From the NCBI GenBank assembly GCA_964480915.1, contig CAYZRS010000061.1, forward strand, positions 1 to 26,126: 26,126 nucleotides of DNA, read 5' to 3'. A program made the position numbers and the translations under genes. The notes under the pieces were generated by a model that was given only the letters and a program-made list of their open reading frames with translations, ran no database searches and was not told where the DNA came from. Shown here piece by piece: positions 15,804 through 24,434 of the stretch. The stretch comes from CAWGCE01 sp964480915 (lineage in GTDB: Bacteria; Planctomycetota; Planctomycetia; Pirellulales; Pirellulaceae). Every line of letters starts with the position of its first letter. The first letter of the stretch is position 1.

Positions 15804-17705
15804 TTACCCGATTTGTTCGTGACTCGAAACTTTGCCCGCCGCCGCGCGGCAGGCCCGCATGATGCCTACTGTATCGAGTCCCAGGTCGGCCAGCAATTCG
15901 CCTCGCTCGCCGTGCTCGACATAGATGTCGGGGATGCCGAGCCGTTTCACGTGAGCTGCCGAGAGCCCCTCTTCGTTGGCCAGTTCCAGCAGGGCGCTGC
16001 CGAAACCTCCTTGGAGCGCTCCTTCTTCCACCGTAATCACAAACGATCGATTCGCGACGAGGTCGAGCAGGCATTCTTTGTCGAGCGGCTTGGCAAAGCG
16101 TGCGTTGACGACGCCCACATCCAATCCCTCTTTTGCCAGCTGTTCGGCTGCCGAGAGGCAATCGGAGAGCAGGATGCCGTAGGCGACGATCGTGCCGTCG
16201 GTCCCCTCACGCAAGACTTCCGCTTTTCCCAATTCGATTTCGGCACGCTCACCCTCAATGACGACGGCGGTCGTTTTCGGATAACGCATTGCGGACGGAC
16301 GATCGAGTTCGAGCGAAAAGTGGAGCATCTTCGTCAGGTCGGATGCGTCGCCGGGCGCCATGACGACCATGTTGGGGAAAATTCGCAGGTAACCGATGTC
16401 GTACATGCCGTGATGCGTGGCACCATCGGGAGCCGTCAGGCCAGCTCGGTCCATCGTAAAGACGACCGGTAGGTTCTGCAGCGCCACCTCTTGGAAGATG
16501 TGGTCATAGCTGCGCTGTAGGAACGTGCTGTAGATATTGACGATCGGCCGCATGCCCGCTTTTGCCTGACCTGCCGCGAATGCCACCGTGTGTGCTTCGC
16601 AGATGCCCGTATCAAAAAAGCGTTCCGGGAACTCTTCCCGGACCGGTTCCATCTTCGTCCCCTGACACATGGCCGCCGTCAGCACCGTCACCTTCTCATT
16701 GCTGCGCATCGCGTCGGAAATGGCGTCCCGCGCGTATTGCGTATAGGGCGGCGTTGATTTCTTTTCGTGCGGGATGGCTCGATCGTCTTCTCGCGTGAAC
16801 GTCGGCGGCGTGTGGAAGAAGGCCGGGTCTTCGGCAGCCGGTTTGAAACCATGCCCTTTTTCGGTCACGACGTGCAGCAGGACCGGTTCGTTGAATTCCT
16901 TAACCATCCGCAAATACTTACGCATGACGCCAATGTTGTGTCCATCGATCGGGCCGATGTAACGCAGACCCAATTCTTCAAACAGCATGCCGCCATGGAC
17001 GCCCGCCTTGATCGCTTCTTTCATCTGAGCCAAGAAACGTTCGGTCGGGTCGCCCAGCACGGGCACTTTGTTGCACAGCTTGACGATCTCTTCTTTGAAG
17101 CCGGTATAAAACGGATTGGTTCGCAAGCGATCAAGGTATTGAGCCACTCCGCCGACTCGTGGACAAATCGACATTTTATTGTCGTTCAAAATGACGAGCA
17201 CGTTCTTGTCGAGCGGTCCCAGGTTATTCAGCGCTTCGTAGACGATGCCTGAAGGGAACGCGCCATCGCCAATCACTGCCACGGCGCGGCGTTCCGGTTC
17301 GCCCATCAGATCGTCGCCACTCTTCAAACCCATCACGGTCGAGATACTGCAACCGGCGTGTCCCGTCATGAATAGATCGAACACGCTTTCATTCGGGTTC
17401 GGGTAACCCATCAATCCGCCTTTTGTGCGGATCGTATTGAATTGAGGAAAGCGGCCCGTTACCAACTTGTGGGGATAAACTTGATGCCCAGTGTCCCAGA
17501 TCAATCGGTCGTAGCTGAAGTCGTAGACCGTGTGCAACGCGATGCACAATTCGACGACTCCCAGGTTAGAGGCAAAGTGAGCCGACCTAGTAGAGACGAG
17601 ATTGCAAAGCACGTCGCGTACTTCGCCAGCCACTTGATCCAGTTCGCTCAAGGACATCTCGCGCAAGTCGTCAGGCGAGGCGATCTTTGAGAGCAATTCT
17701 GACAT
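15804..17705 (-). CDS. dxs: 1-deoxy-D-xylulose-5-phosphate synthase
   Basis: A 633-residue ThDP enzyme that condenses pyruvate and glyceraldehyde 3-phosphate, the first step of the MEP isoprenoid pathway. H43 (AHFAS) and GHQVYPHK (73-80) are substrate-site residues. The ThDP/Mg motif runs from GDGA (146-149) to NDN (174-176). GICEAHTVAF places the catalytic glutamate at E370, the same number as in E. coli. YSTFLQRSYD and DRAGLTAPDGATHHG are Dxs-specific and exclude transketolase. It is divergent in places: GHAGCSIS replaces the usual GHSSTSIS, and AFPSGIVYEALN replaces ALTGGMAFEALN. Start ATG with GAGGAA (17714-17719) eight bases upstream. It is followed by nadK and preceded by a 120-bp gap after ispA. 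Confidence 0.96.
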   Translation of the reverse strand: MSELLSKIASPDDLREMSLSELDQVAGEVRDVLCNLVSTRSAHFASNLGVVELCIALHTVYDFSYDRLIWDTGHQVYPHKLVTGRFPQFNTIRTKGGLMGYPNPNESVFDLFMTGHAGCSISTVMGLKSGDDLMGEPERRAVAVIGDGAFPSGIVYEALNNLGPLDKNVLVILNDNKMSICPRVGGVAQYLDRLRTNPFYTGFKEEIVKLCNKVPVLGDPTERFLAQMKEAIKAGVHGGMLFEELGLRYIGPIDGHNIGVMRKYLRMVKEFNEPVLLHVVTEKGHGFKPAAEDPAFFHTPPTFTREDDRAIPHEKKSTPPYTQYARDAISDAMRSNEKVTVLTAAMCQGTKMEPVREEFPERFFDTGICEAHTVAFAAGQAKAGMRPIVNIYSTFLQRSYDHIFQEVALQNLPVVFTMDRAGLTAPDGATHHGMYDIGYLRIFPNMVVMAPGDASDLTKMLHFSLELDRPSAMRYPKTTAVVIEGERAEIELGKAEVLREGTDGTIVAYGILLSDCLSAAEQLAKEGLDVGVVNARFAKPLDKECLLDLVANRSFVITVEEGALQGGFGSALLELANEEGLSAAHVKRLGIPDIYVEHGERGELLADLGLDTVGIMRACRAAAGKVSSHEQIG

Positions 17706-17825
17706 CCGATAAGTTCCTCTTCAGGTCTTACGAAAATTCAACGGTGGAGCGTTTGGCTTTGGTGATCAGTCTTTCGATGATCGATCGCTCACATCGTCGC
17801 CCGTATGGTCGTTCTAAATGTCTTT

Positions 17826-18740
17826 TTAACGGTCTCGCTCAAGTACGAATCGAGCAATCGCTTGCAAATCGGTTCCGGCGTTGCCGAAACTATCTACGCA
17901 AGCACACGCATTTTGGATCAGGGAATCGGCTCGATTTCGGCTCGATTCGATACCCAACACGGCCGGAAACGTCAATTTGCCTTGGTCGGTGTCTTTGCCG
18001 ATCGACTTCCCCAGCGTCGCTTCGTCACCCCGTAAGTCTAATAAGTCGTCGGTGATTTGAAACGCCAATCCGAGGTTCCGACCGTATTCCGTCAGGGAAT
18101 TTAGCTGCTGCTCAGTTGCATCGGCGACCATAGCGCCCAGCTTAAGCGAGGCGACCAACAGGGCGCCCGTCTTGCGAGCGTGAATCCGTTCCAGCAGCGC
18201 CAAGCGATCCTCGTTACTCAGCGAATCGGTGTTCCCGGTGGAATGCAAATCGTCGGCCTGACCGCCGACCAGTTTTGTGGCCCCGGCAGCTTTGGCAAGT
18301 TCGGCGCAACATCGCCGGGCGACGTCGGCAGACGAAATTTCCGTGGCGAGTAATTCGAACGCTCGGGTCAGCAAGGCGTCACCAGCCAGGATGGCCGTCG
18401 CTTCGCCGAAGGCGACATGGCAACTGGGGCGGCCTCGACGGAGGTCATCGTCGTCCATCGCAGGTAGGTCGTCGTGGATTAATGAGTAGGTATGGATCAT
18501 TTCGACCGCACACGCTGCTGGCATCGCTTTGCTGGAACTCGAACCGCAAGCCTGGGCCCCATATAACACCAACAGCGGCCGTAACCGCTTACCACCTGCG
18601 AGCAGACTGTGCTTGATCGCCGCCGTGAGGTGTTCGGGGCAACCGTCGCCAAAATCGGAATAGCCGACGAGCGCCTCGTTGATGGCGACCGAGTACGACT
18701 TGGATGACGCGGGAAGTGCCGCTGCTAGGTCGTCTACCAT
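17826..18740 (-). CDS. ispA: short-chain polyprenyl diphosphate synthase (FPP/GGPP synthase)
   Basis: 304 residues from ATG 18740; an upstream ATG at 18833 would add 31 residues that do not look like the family. It adds isopentenyl diphosphate to allylic diphosphates. The first Asp-rich motif is DDLPAMDDDDLRRGRP (90-105), with the two-residue insertion typical of bacterial type-II FPP synthases. The second is DDLLD (231-235) after FQIT. GGKRLRP (49-55), K190-T191, Q228 and GKD (248-250) are the other conserved residues. Whether the product is C15 or C20 cannot be settled from sequence. Its place between xseB and dxs is the classical ispA position in many bacteria. It feeds polyprenyl carriers, quinones or hopanoids. 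Confidence 0.93.
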   Translation of the reverse strand: MVDDLAAALPASSKSYSVAINEALVGYSDFGDGCPEHLTAAIKHSLLAGGKRLRPLLVLYGAQACGSSSSKAMPAACAVEMIHTYSLIHDDLPAMDDDDLRRGRPSCHVAFGEATAILAGDALLTRAFELLATEISSADVARRCCAELAKAAGATKLVGGQADDLHSTGNTDSLSNEDRLALLERIHARKTGALLVASLKLGAMVADATEQQLNSLTEYGRNLGLAFQITDDLLDLRGDEATLGKSIGKDTDQGKLTFPAVLGIESSRNRADSLIQNACACVDSFGNAGTDLQAIARFVLERDR

Positions 18741-18863
18741 CGAAGTCCGAATTGCTAAGGAGGAGCGAAAGAAGGTCTGAAGAAAGCGAAAATTGGAATC
18801 GGCAAACGGGGCGAAAGGCGAACGAAAAATCAAATTGCCAAACGTGTTTCACGTCGGGGTATT

Positions 18864-19241
18864 CTAGAACAGACTTCCCGAATCGTCCACGTTGTCAGTT
18901 TTCGGTTTCTTCGTCGACTTGCGGGCAGTGCGACGCTTCGCACGAGACTTCGCCTTGTTTTCCAGGTCCATCTCCTCGTTGTCATACGCTTCGGTGATCG
19001 GGTTGCCGTCGGCATCAACGCCGGTGAGCAGCGAAATCTTTTGTTCGGCCGATTCCAACAGTTGGAGACAGTGCTTTAGATACTGCACGCCCTGTTCATA
19101 CCGCTCCAGCGAACCACTCAGTCCTAGCTGGCCACCTTCCAATTCGCCGACGATGTTTGCCAGTTCCTCCATCGATCCTTCAAAATCAAACTTCGAGAGA
19201 TCGACCGAATCGCTGGCCGACTTTGCTTTCTTCTTTGCCAT
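18864..19241 (-). CDS. xseB: exodeoxyribonuclease VII small subunit
   Basis: A 125-residue protein. Residues ~17-70 (FDFEGSMEELANIVGELEGG, then LSGSLERYEQGVQYLKHC) are the two-helix XseB core that binds XseA to form exonuclease VII, a single-strand DNA nuclease used in repair. The usual length is ~70-85 residues; here a Lys/Arg-rich, then acidic, low-complexity tail of ~45 residues is added (KSRAKRRTARKSTKKPK). It begins 12 bp after the xseA stop, so the two form an operon. Start ATG. Confidence 0.93.
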   Translation of the reverse strand: MAKKKAKSASDSVDLSKFDFEGSMEELANIVGELEGGQLGLSGSLERYEQGVQYLKHCLQLLESAEQKISLLTGVDADGNPITEAYDNEEMDLENKAKSRAKRRTARKSTKKPKTDNVDDSGSLF

Positions 19242-19253
19242 GATGGTGCGCGA

Positions 19254-20459
19254 CTAGTCCTTTTCGACTGCGGTGACTTGGCTGACGAGTTTACCCTGAT
19301 CGAGCCGCGTTGTAACGACGTCACCGGGCGCTACCTGGCTCGCTTCCGTGACGACTTCGCCGACATGATCTTGCGTGACACTATATCCTCGGCCGAGGAC
19401 TTTCAATGGGCTGAGCGCTTCCAATTGCGCTGCCACGGCGGCGACGGCCGATTGTTCTCGCTGGAGCTGATTCCGTATCGCGCGCATCGACCGTAAAGCC
19501 AATTCGTCGGCCTGACGTGAGAGTCGCTGAGTCATCTCGAACGGACGGCGAAAGACCGAACGGTCGGCGATAGCCGATAGGTTGCTGCGCGCTGCTGAGA
19601 CGCGATGGTGCAGCAACGCGGCCATGCGTTGACCTGTCGCGGCGAGCGCTTCGCTGACTTCGCTGCTGGACAGAAAAACACGTTCGGCCGCTTCACTGGG
19701 AGTCGTAGCTCGCACGTCGGCAACCAAATCGGCCAGCGTGACATCAATTTCGTGACCGATGGCCGACACGACCGGAATCGTCGACTTGTGGATAGCGCGG
19801 ACGACCGCCTCGTCGTTGAAACACCACAGGTCTTCCATGCTCCCGCCGCCGCGCGTCACCACGATCACGTCGGGACGCGGCTGCAATCGGTTCGCCTGGC
19901 CGATCGCCTTGGCAATGTCCTGGGCCGCAGCGGCTCCTTGCACAAGCGTCGGCATCACCAGGATTTCAGGGCCCCGCCATCGCCTTGCGGCGACTTGCAA
20001 AAAGTCGCGGACTGCGGCACCGGTTGGGCTCGTAATCACGGCTACGTGGTTGGGGAAACGGGGCAGCGGTTGTTTCAGATGGGGCTCGAAAAGTCCTTCT
20101 GCCGCCAATCGCTTTTGCAACTCCCTCAGTTTCTTTTGCAGCGCTCCTTCACCACGCTGCTCGACTTGTCGAATGATCAGTTGATACGTGCCGCGAGGCG
20201 GATAGACGTCGATGTCGCCTCGACATAAGACTTCGCAACCGTCATCGAGTGGAAAGTCAATGCGCTGCGCCGTGGCTCGCCAAATGACGCCGCGTATCTG
20301 CGAATCGTCGTCTTTCAGCGTGAGGTAGACGTGGCCCGATTGCGGCCTCGCCAGGTCGGAGATCTCACCCACGACCCAGACGGACGAGAATTCGGTCTGC
20401 AAACGGTCCTTGATCCGTTCGGTCAATTGGCCGACGGTCAGTTCGCGAGGTTCGGCCAT
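19254..20459 (-). CDS. xseA: exodeoxyribonuclease VII large subunit
   Basis: 401 residues from ATG 20459, where the conserved N-terminus (ELTVGQLTERIKDRL) begins; an ATG at 20504 would add 15 atypical residues. The N-terminal OB fold (~5-100, VWVVGEISDLARPQSGHVYL) binds ssDNA. The catalytic core carries VITSPTGAAVRDF, RGGGSMEDLWCFNDE and GHEIDVTLADLVADVRATTPSEAAE, all hallmarks of XseA, followed by a helical coiled-coil region. The tail has the usual LGRGYSVT element. With XseB it degrades single-stranded DNA in both directions. It is slightly shorter than E. coli XseA (456) owing to a reduced helical region. Confidence 0.96.
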   Translation of the reverse strand: MAEPRELTVGQLTERIKDRLQTEFSSVWVVGEISDLARPQSGHVYLTLKDDDSQIRGVIWRATAQRIDFPLDDGCEVLCRGDIDVYPPRGTYQLIIRQVEQRGEGALQKKLRELQKRLAAEGLFEPHLKQPLPRFPNHVAVITSPTGAAVRDFLQVAARRWRGPEILVMPTLVQGAAAAQDIAKAIGQANRLQPRPDVIVVTRGGGSMEDLWCFNDEAVVRAIHKSTIPVVSAIGHEIDVTLADLVADVRATTPSEAAERVFLSSSEVSEALAATGQRMAALLHHRVSAARSNLSAIADRSVFRRPFEMTQRLSRQADELALRSMRAIRNQLQREQSAVAAVAAQLEALSPLKVLGRGYSVTQDHVGEVVTEASQVAPGDVVTTRLDQGKLVSQVTAVEKD

Positions 20460-20612
20460 GTTCGTTTCGCCCGTGGAGCGGTGTGAGGACATCGGGTTCG
20501 GCATTGCGGCATCGTAACCGACGGACAGTCACTCGCGAACGGGACTCATCGGATCAAACGGTTCCGAACCGAATCGGCCGGCGGGCCTCATTTGGTGCGA
20601 AGCCCTCGATCG

Positions 20613-23600
20613 CTAAAGCTGACGTCGGCTGACGTCGGCTGGCGTCGTATGCGTCGCTTGCTGCACGTTGGAATCGCCTGGCAGTTCGCTGGCGATTTGA
20701 GTTTCTGCAGTCGGTTCGGACGGGCTGACCGTCTCTGGGAACAATTGTCGCAGCGTATCGTTGAGGCCTGGGAGCACTTCGCGTGTCATGTTGGGGTTGT
20801 TCATGTTGCCGTCCACATGCACCAACATGAATCGGCGACTGGCCATGCCGAGCAACGGGCGGAGGGCAGGGAAGTAGGAGTCCTCGCGGCCCATCATTGT
20901 GTAAAAATTTAGATTCAGTTCGCGGTTGTTGTCCATTTCGCCAACACCTTTCAACGTCAACGCGTCCCCGAGCAGGTCCAACTGATCGAAGTAGACATGC
21001 TTGCCCTTCAGATGAAAGGCCGTGTCACACGAAGTGAAGGCTGTTCGATCGGCCGAGCCTGTGCTGATCGTCCTCAGCAAAGATAGGACAGCCGGGAGCT
21101 TGTACAGAGTTGTATTTCTCAGCTGCATCGTGCCGTTGCCGGACCAAGTATGCGAGCCATGCAGATTGCCTGTCAGGTTAAGATTGGCCCATGCTTGTCC
21201 GCTCATCGTGGCATCGCAAACTCTCCTGGTGAGTTCGACCGCGCGGGCATTTTCCAGACTAGCGGCGACGTGGAACTGGCCATCCTGGCTCATCATCATT
21301 TCGACGTCCGCGCCTAAATTGCCGCCAAACACCTTGGCGGTCAGGCGTTGCGGTGGCAGTCCGGGCCGGACCGGTTGGGCCTTCTTGCCCAGCAGGATGC
21401 GATTCCGATCGACCCACAGAGGCCCACGGACGTTGGAGAGCTGGACGCCTTGGCAGATCAGCGAATCGATATTTAGGTCGCCGCGGCAATAGCCTTGATT
21501 GGCACCGATTCGGCCGTCGAGATGCACGGCGCCAGAAATGTGTTCGAGCGGAACATCAAAATTGAGCCGTCCGTTCTCCAGGTCGACATCTAAATTCCAC
21601 GATGCTCGCGTGGCGGAAATGTTCCGAGCATTCCCGGCGAAGTCGACTCGGCCACCCAGCGCAATCGGCCCGGTAAAAGGAATTTGCGTGAGCATGCTAC
21701 GAATCTGAGGCGGCAAGGCGGCCGTCAATTCGTCATCGACTCGCAATCGATCGACGACAATTGGGCTGAAAGTCATGCTCCAGGGGCCATCTCGGCTGAC
21801 CTTGGCAACTCCGCTGGTCGTTAGCGCCACTTTGCCGTGCGTGCCACGCAACTTTTCAATTCTCAATTCGTCATTGGAAACGATGACCGAACCGCTCACG
21901 TTATCCACGCGATACGGAAATGCCGTCGGATTCACGGTCAGGCTGTGGCCACGCGCCGATTGCTGCTCGGGCAGTTTGTGAGCTCGCACGACGAGTTGCG
22001 TTTCACGGCTCGGCAGTTGGTAGCGAAACGTCGCTTGGACACTGTCAAGGGTTCCTTGCGGTCGAAGCTGCGCCCATAGGTGCTGCGCGGTCGGGCTGAG
22101 CGCCGTACGTAGTTCTTCTTCCAGTGGCAGGTCAGAGCCGGCAAAATTTAGCTTCAAGGTGCCGGCTCCATTCGGCTCGGCTTGCCAATCTCCTTCGCAC
22201 TTGAGGATCGCGCCGTCGTTGACGCCAACCATGTCGGTGAATCGCCAGTTGTTTCCATAACGTTCGATATGGGCGCTCACGTTCTGCAACGGATACGGGA
22301 AATTTCGGTGTCGTACCGAACCGCGATGCAGATCGACGATCAGGCGGCGATAGGGTTCTTGATGCGCGGCCTGGCGTTCGGTGCGAGCAAACATCGTGAT
22401 CGCCCCACGCGGTTCGAAGGCACGCACGATGGTCTGAGTCGAATCTCCGAGTGCCGTCAGGACTCGCTCATCCAGGGGGATGGGTTTGTCAACGAAAGCC
22501 TCGACCCAACCGGTCCAGTCTTCACCCGGCGAGTGAACATCACCCAAGAAGCGGACCGGCTGCTTCTCGCTGATGGAATGCAACTCAAACGTGCAGTGGC
22601 CGCCGCGAAAAGCGACTTCGCCTGCGGCACGGTCGATCGGGTAGGGGTGCTTGTCCCAAGTGAATGAGACATCGCGACAATGGATATCGGCCTGCGGAAC
22701 CCAGTGGCCTTGTACAAAGTCCAATTGAAAATCGGTGTCGATCAATCCGAGCGGCCGATACTTTTGCCACTTGGATTGCCAGTCGATTGGCAGCTGCGCG
22801 ATCATCCCTTGATCGACGCGTAGACGGGTAATTTTTCCCCGTACTTGCATCGGGCTATCGACGGCGACGCCGTCGCGTCGAGCGGTAACCTGAATCGTCG
22901 CGTCACCGTATCGGCCCCTGACATTCTCCAGTAGGTGGCTCGCATGAGTAAGCTGGAACCGGCCGGTCAGGTCCGTGATGGGAAATGCGAGCGTCTTGTG
23001 AGTCCAACGTCCTTCCGCCAGTTGGCCATGGATGTGAAACTGCCGCGGTGGATACTGCTGCGAATCCTGAATGATCTGAAAATCGATATGGGTGCGAGCT
23101 TCGAGTCCAGTGAGAGGAGCCAAGTGGCGAGCCAACTGGGTCGGTAAAGCACGCTGGAGTTTTGGTGAAATCGCCGCATCTCCGACCCTTCCTTGAATGA
23201 TCCAGTTTGGTTCGAGGCGATCGATTTGGCAGCGCGCGACGACTCGTTGCAAGTGGTTCCCAGTACAAGTGAGGTCGACAAGAAGTTTGCTTTCGTTACC
23301 TCCGTCGGTCATCACTTGAGCGTTCAGATTGACGAAATCAAGATTGGCACCTTCCCGGCCCGGAATGCGAACCGAACCGTTTTCCAGCGTGATGCGAGGG
23401 ACCGGCATTTCTGACTGCCGCAGCTGAAAGAGGTCGGCGAAATTCCAAATGCCTTGATCGTTTTGAATCGCCTGCAGTTTGGCGTGCCGGACAATGACTT
23501 CTTTGACCCGTGGGTTCTTTTGCAGCAGGTCTTCTAAGCTGGGCCGGCAACGTACCAGGATTTCATCCACGAACAGGAACGGCTCGGCTGCGCCTTGAGT

Positions 23601-23867
23601 ACCGAGCGAAACGCCTCGAATTTCGAACCCTTCGCGCTCGATCAGTTTGGCTCCCGCAACCTTCACGTTAAACTGTGGGTACAGCTGCGCCAGTCGCTCT
23701 TCGACTTGTGTCCGAATGCTCTCATCAACATGGCCGTAGAAGTAGAACCCACCCACCACCGCGCAGACCAATCCCACGAGTGTGAACCAACACACGAGAA
23801 ACCAAATCAGGTTGGCAATCCGGCCGAAGATAGTAGGGGCTCCAAAAACAACGATCGATACGGACAA
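20613..23867 (-). CDS. giant AsmA-like family protein
   Basis: A 1084-residue protein with one N-terminal TM helix (~residues 19-44) followed by ~1000 residues of repetitive beta strands, the architecture of AsmA/TamB-type proteins that bridge inner and outer membranes and move phospholipids. The C-terminal ~150 residues, with LKGVGEMDNNRELNLNFYTM followed by LVHVDGNMNNPN, match the AsmA-like C-terminal domain. The frame begins at a TTG (23867) with no ribosome site, and no better start precedes the TM helix. The final ~50 residues are a Thr/Ser/Glu-rich tail. A tandem 10-bp duplication sits at the stop codon (see repeat 20621-20640). It is transcribed alone, divergent from the MFS gene. Confidence 0.85.
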   Translation of the reverse strand: MSVSIVVFGAPTIFGRIANLIWFLVCWFTLVGLVCAVVGGFYFYGHVDESIRTQVEERLAQLYPQFNVKVAGAKLIEREGFEIRGVSLGTQGAAEPFLFVDEILVRCRPSLEDLLQKNPRVKEVIVRHAKLQAIQNDQGIWNFADLFQLRQSEMPVPRITLENGSVRIPGREGANLDFVNLNAQVMTDGGNESKLLVDLTCTGNHLQRVVARCQIDRLEPNWIIQGRVGDAAISPKLQRALPTQLARHLAPLTGLEARTHIDFQIIQDSQQYPPRQFHIHGQLAEGRWTHKTLAFPITDLTGRFQLTHASHLLENVRGRYGDATIQVTARRDGVAVDSPMQVRGKITRLRVDQGMIAQLPIDWQSKWQKYRPLGLIDTDFQLDFVQGHWVPQADIHCRDVSFTWDKHPYPIDRAAGEVAFRGGHCTFELHSISEKQPVRFLGDVHSPGEDWTGWVEAFVDKPIPLDERVLTALGDSTQTIVRAFEPRGAITMFARTERQAAHQEPYRRLIVDLHRGSVRHRNFPYPLQNVSAHIERYGNNWRFTDMVGVNDGAILKCEGDWQAEPNGAGTLKLNFAGSDLPLEEELRTALSPTAQHLWAQLRPQGTLDSVQATFRYQLPSRETQLVVRAHKLPEQQSARGHSLTVNPTAFPYRVDNVSGSVIVSNDELRIEKLRGTHGKVALTTSGVAKVSRDGPWSMTFSPIVVDRLRVDDELTAALPPQIRSMLTQIPFTGPIALGGRVDFAGNARNISATRASWNLDVDLENGRLNFDVPLEHISGAVHLDGRIGANQGYCRGDLNIDSLICQGVQLSNVRGPLWVDRNRILLGKKAQPVRPGLPPQRLTAKVFGGNLGADVEMMMSQDGQFHVAASLENARAVELTRRVCDATMSGQAWANLNLTGNLHGSHTWSGNGTMQLRNTTLYKLPAVLSLLRTISTGSADRTAFTSCDTAFHLKGKHVYFDQLDLLGDALTLKGVGEMDNNRELNLNFYTMMGREDSYFPALRPLLGMASRRFMLVHVDGNMNNPNMTREVLPGLNDTLRQLFPETVSPSEPTAETQIASELPGDSNVQQATHTTPADVSRRQL
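20621..20640. repeat. 10-bp tandem duplication at the 3' end of the AsmA-like gene
   Basis: GACGTCGGCT occurs twice in direct tandem, followed by a partial third copy (GGCGTCG). On the coding strand it encodes the last residues of the AsmA-like protein (PADVSRRQL). Since 10 is not a multiple of 3, gain or loss of one unit shifts the frame. With a single copy the tail would read PADVSFSDRGLRTK before a TGA. Confidence 0.9.
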
Positions 23868-24258
23868 CAGTCAACACAGCAGACCGATCCGGCGCGCACC
23901 AAGTCCGGCGAGCGCACGAATTGGCAAACTACGTAACCCAGTCAGTTTTTCTCGCGTGGAAAGTAGTGCTGGCACCGACATCGAGTCAAGCGGCGAAGCG
24001 ATTGCCGCTGGTAAGGTCGCGAAACAGGCTCGGTCTGGGCCTCATGCTGCAGCGAAGGCCGCCATGATTTCGCACTCCTCGCTAGCAAAAATCAGAAGCG
24101 GCGGCGTGACAAGCGTCAGCCCGTTCTTGGAATTCTCTGAACTGATCCGTTTGTCGGTCAGGCTGTGACTCGGTTCGTTACCAGAAAAATCGGCGTTGAA
24201 GCGAACCGCTTGGCGTTCGGTGATCTGCTGACAGATCGGTTACGGACGACTCGGTTCT

Positions 24259-24276
24259 TGTCGCCGGCAGGCGACA
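24259..24276. other. 7-bp hairpin in the MFS upstream region
   Basis: TGTCGCC (24259-24265) pairs perfectly with GGCGACA (24270-24276) around a GGCA tetraloop. No T-run follows. It lies about 160 bp upstream of the MFS start and could be an operator or part of a leader structure. Confidence 0.5.
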
Positions 24277-24338
24277 CATCGCGACGCGACTCGTAGGAAA
24301 TATTGTTTTGCTGGGTGCCCGGCCCGTTTCAATTGATT

Positions 24339-24344
24339 TATACT
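24339..24344 (+). promoter_or_regulatory. candidate -10 box of the MFS gene
   Basis: TATACT matches the sigma-70 -10 consensus at five of six positions and lies in the only A/T-rich stretch before the gene. No convincing -35 is found at 16-18 bp. The mRNA leader would be ~80 nt. Confidence 0.3.
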
Positions 24345-24434
24345 TTTTCTGTTGGCAAAAAATTGTCGACTTGAGATGGCAAATCGAGTTCGCGCGAATG
24401 ACTCGCACGAAAGCAAAGAGACCGGGAGATCGTA

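Larger units (their letters stand above)
23868..24434. other. 567-bp divergent intergenic region
   Basis: This lies between the divergent AsmA-like and MFS genes. Short open frames exist on both strands, but none has a ribosome site or protein-like features. No tRNA or riboswitch is recognised. It contains a 7-bp perfect hairpin (24259-24276) and a TATACT box (24339-24344) in an A/T-rich patch before the MFS gene, and presumably holds both promoters. The plus-strand leader of the MFS mRNA could be long. Confidence 0.6.

Noticed and set aside
15813..16472. 219-codon plus-strand frame opposite dxs
   Set aside because: Antisense shadow of dxs with no domain or ribosome site.
19605..20228. 207-codon plus-strand frame opposite xseA
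   Set aside because: Antisense shadow of xseA.
24171..24190. tRNA T-arm-like GGTTCGTTACC
   Set aside because: The loop lacks the conserved TTCRA pattern, and no acceptor, anticodon or D arms surround it.
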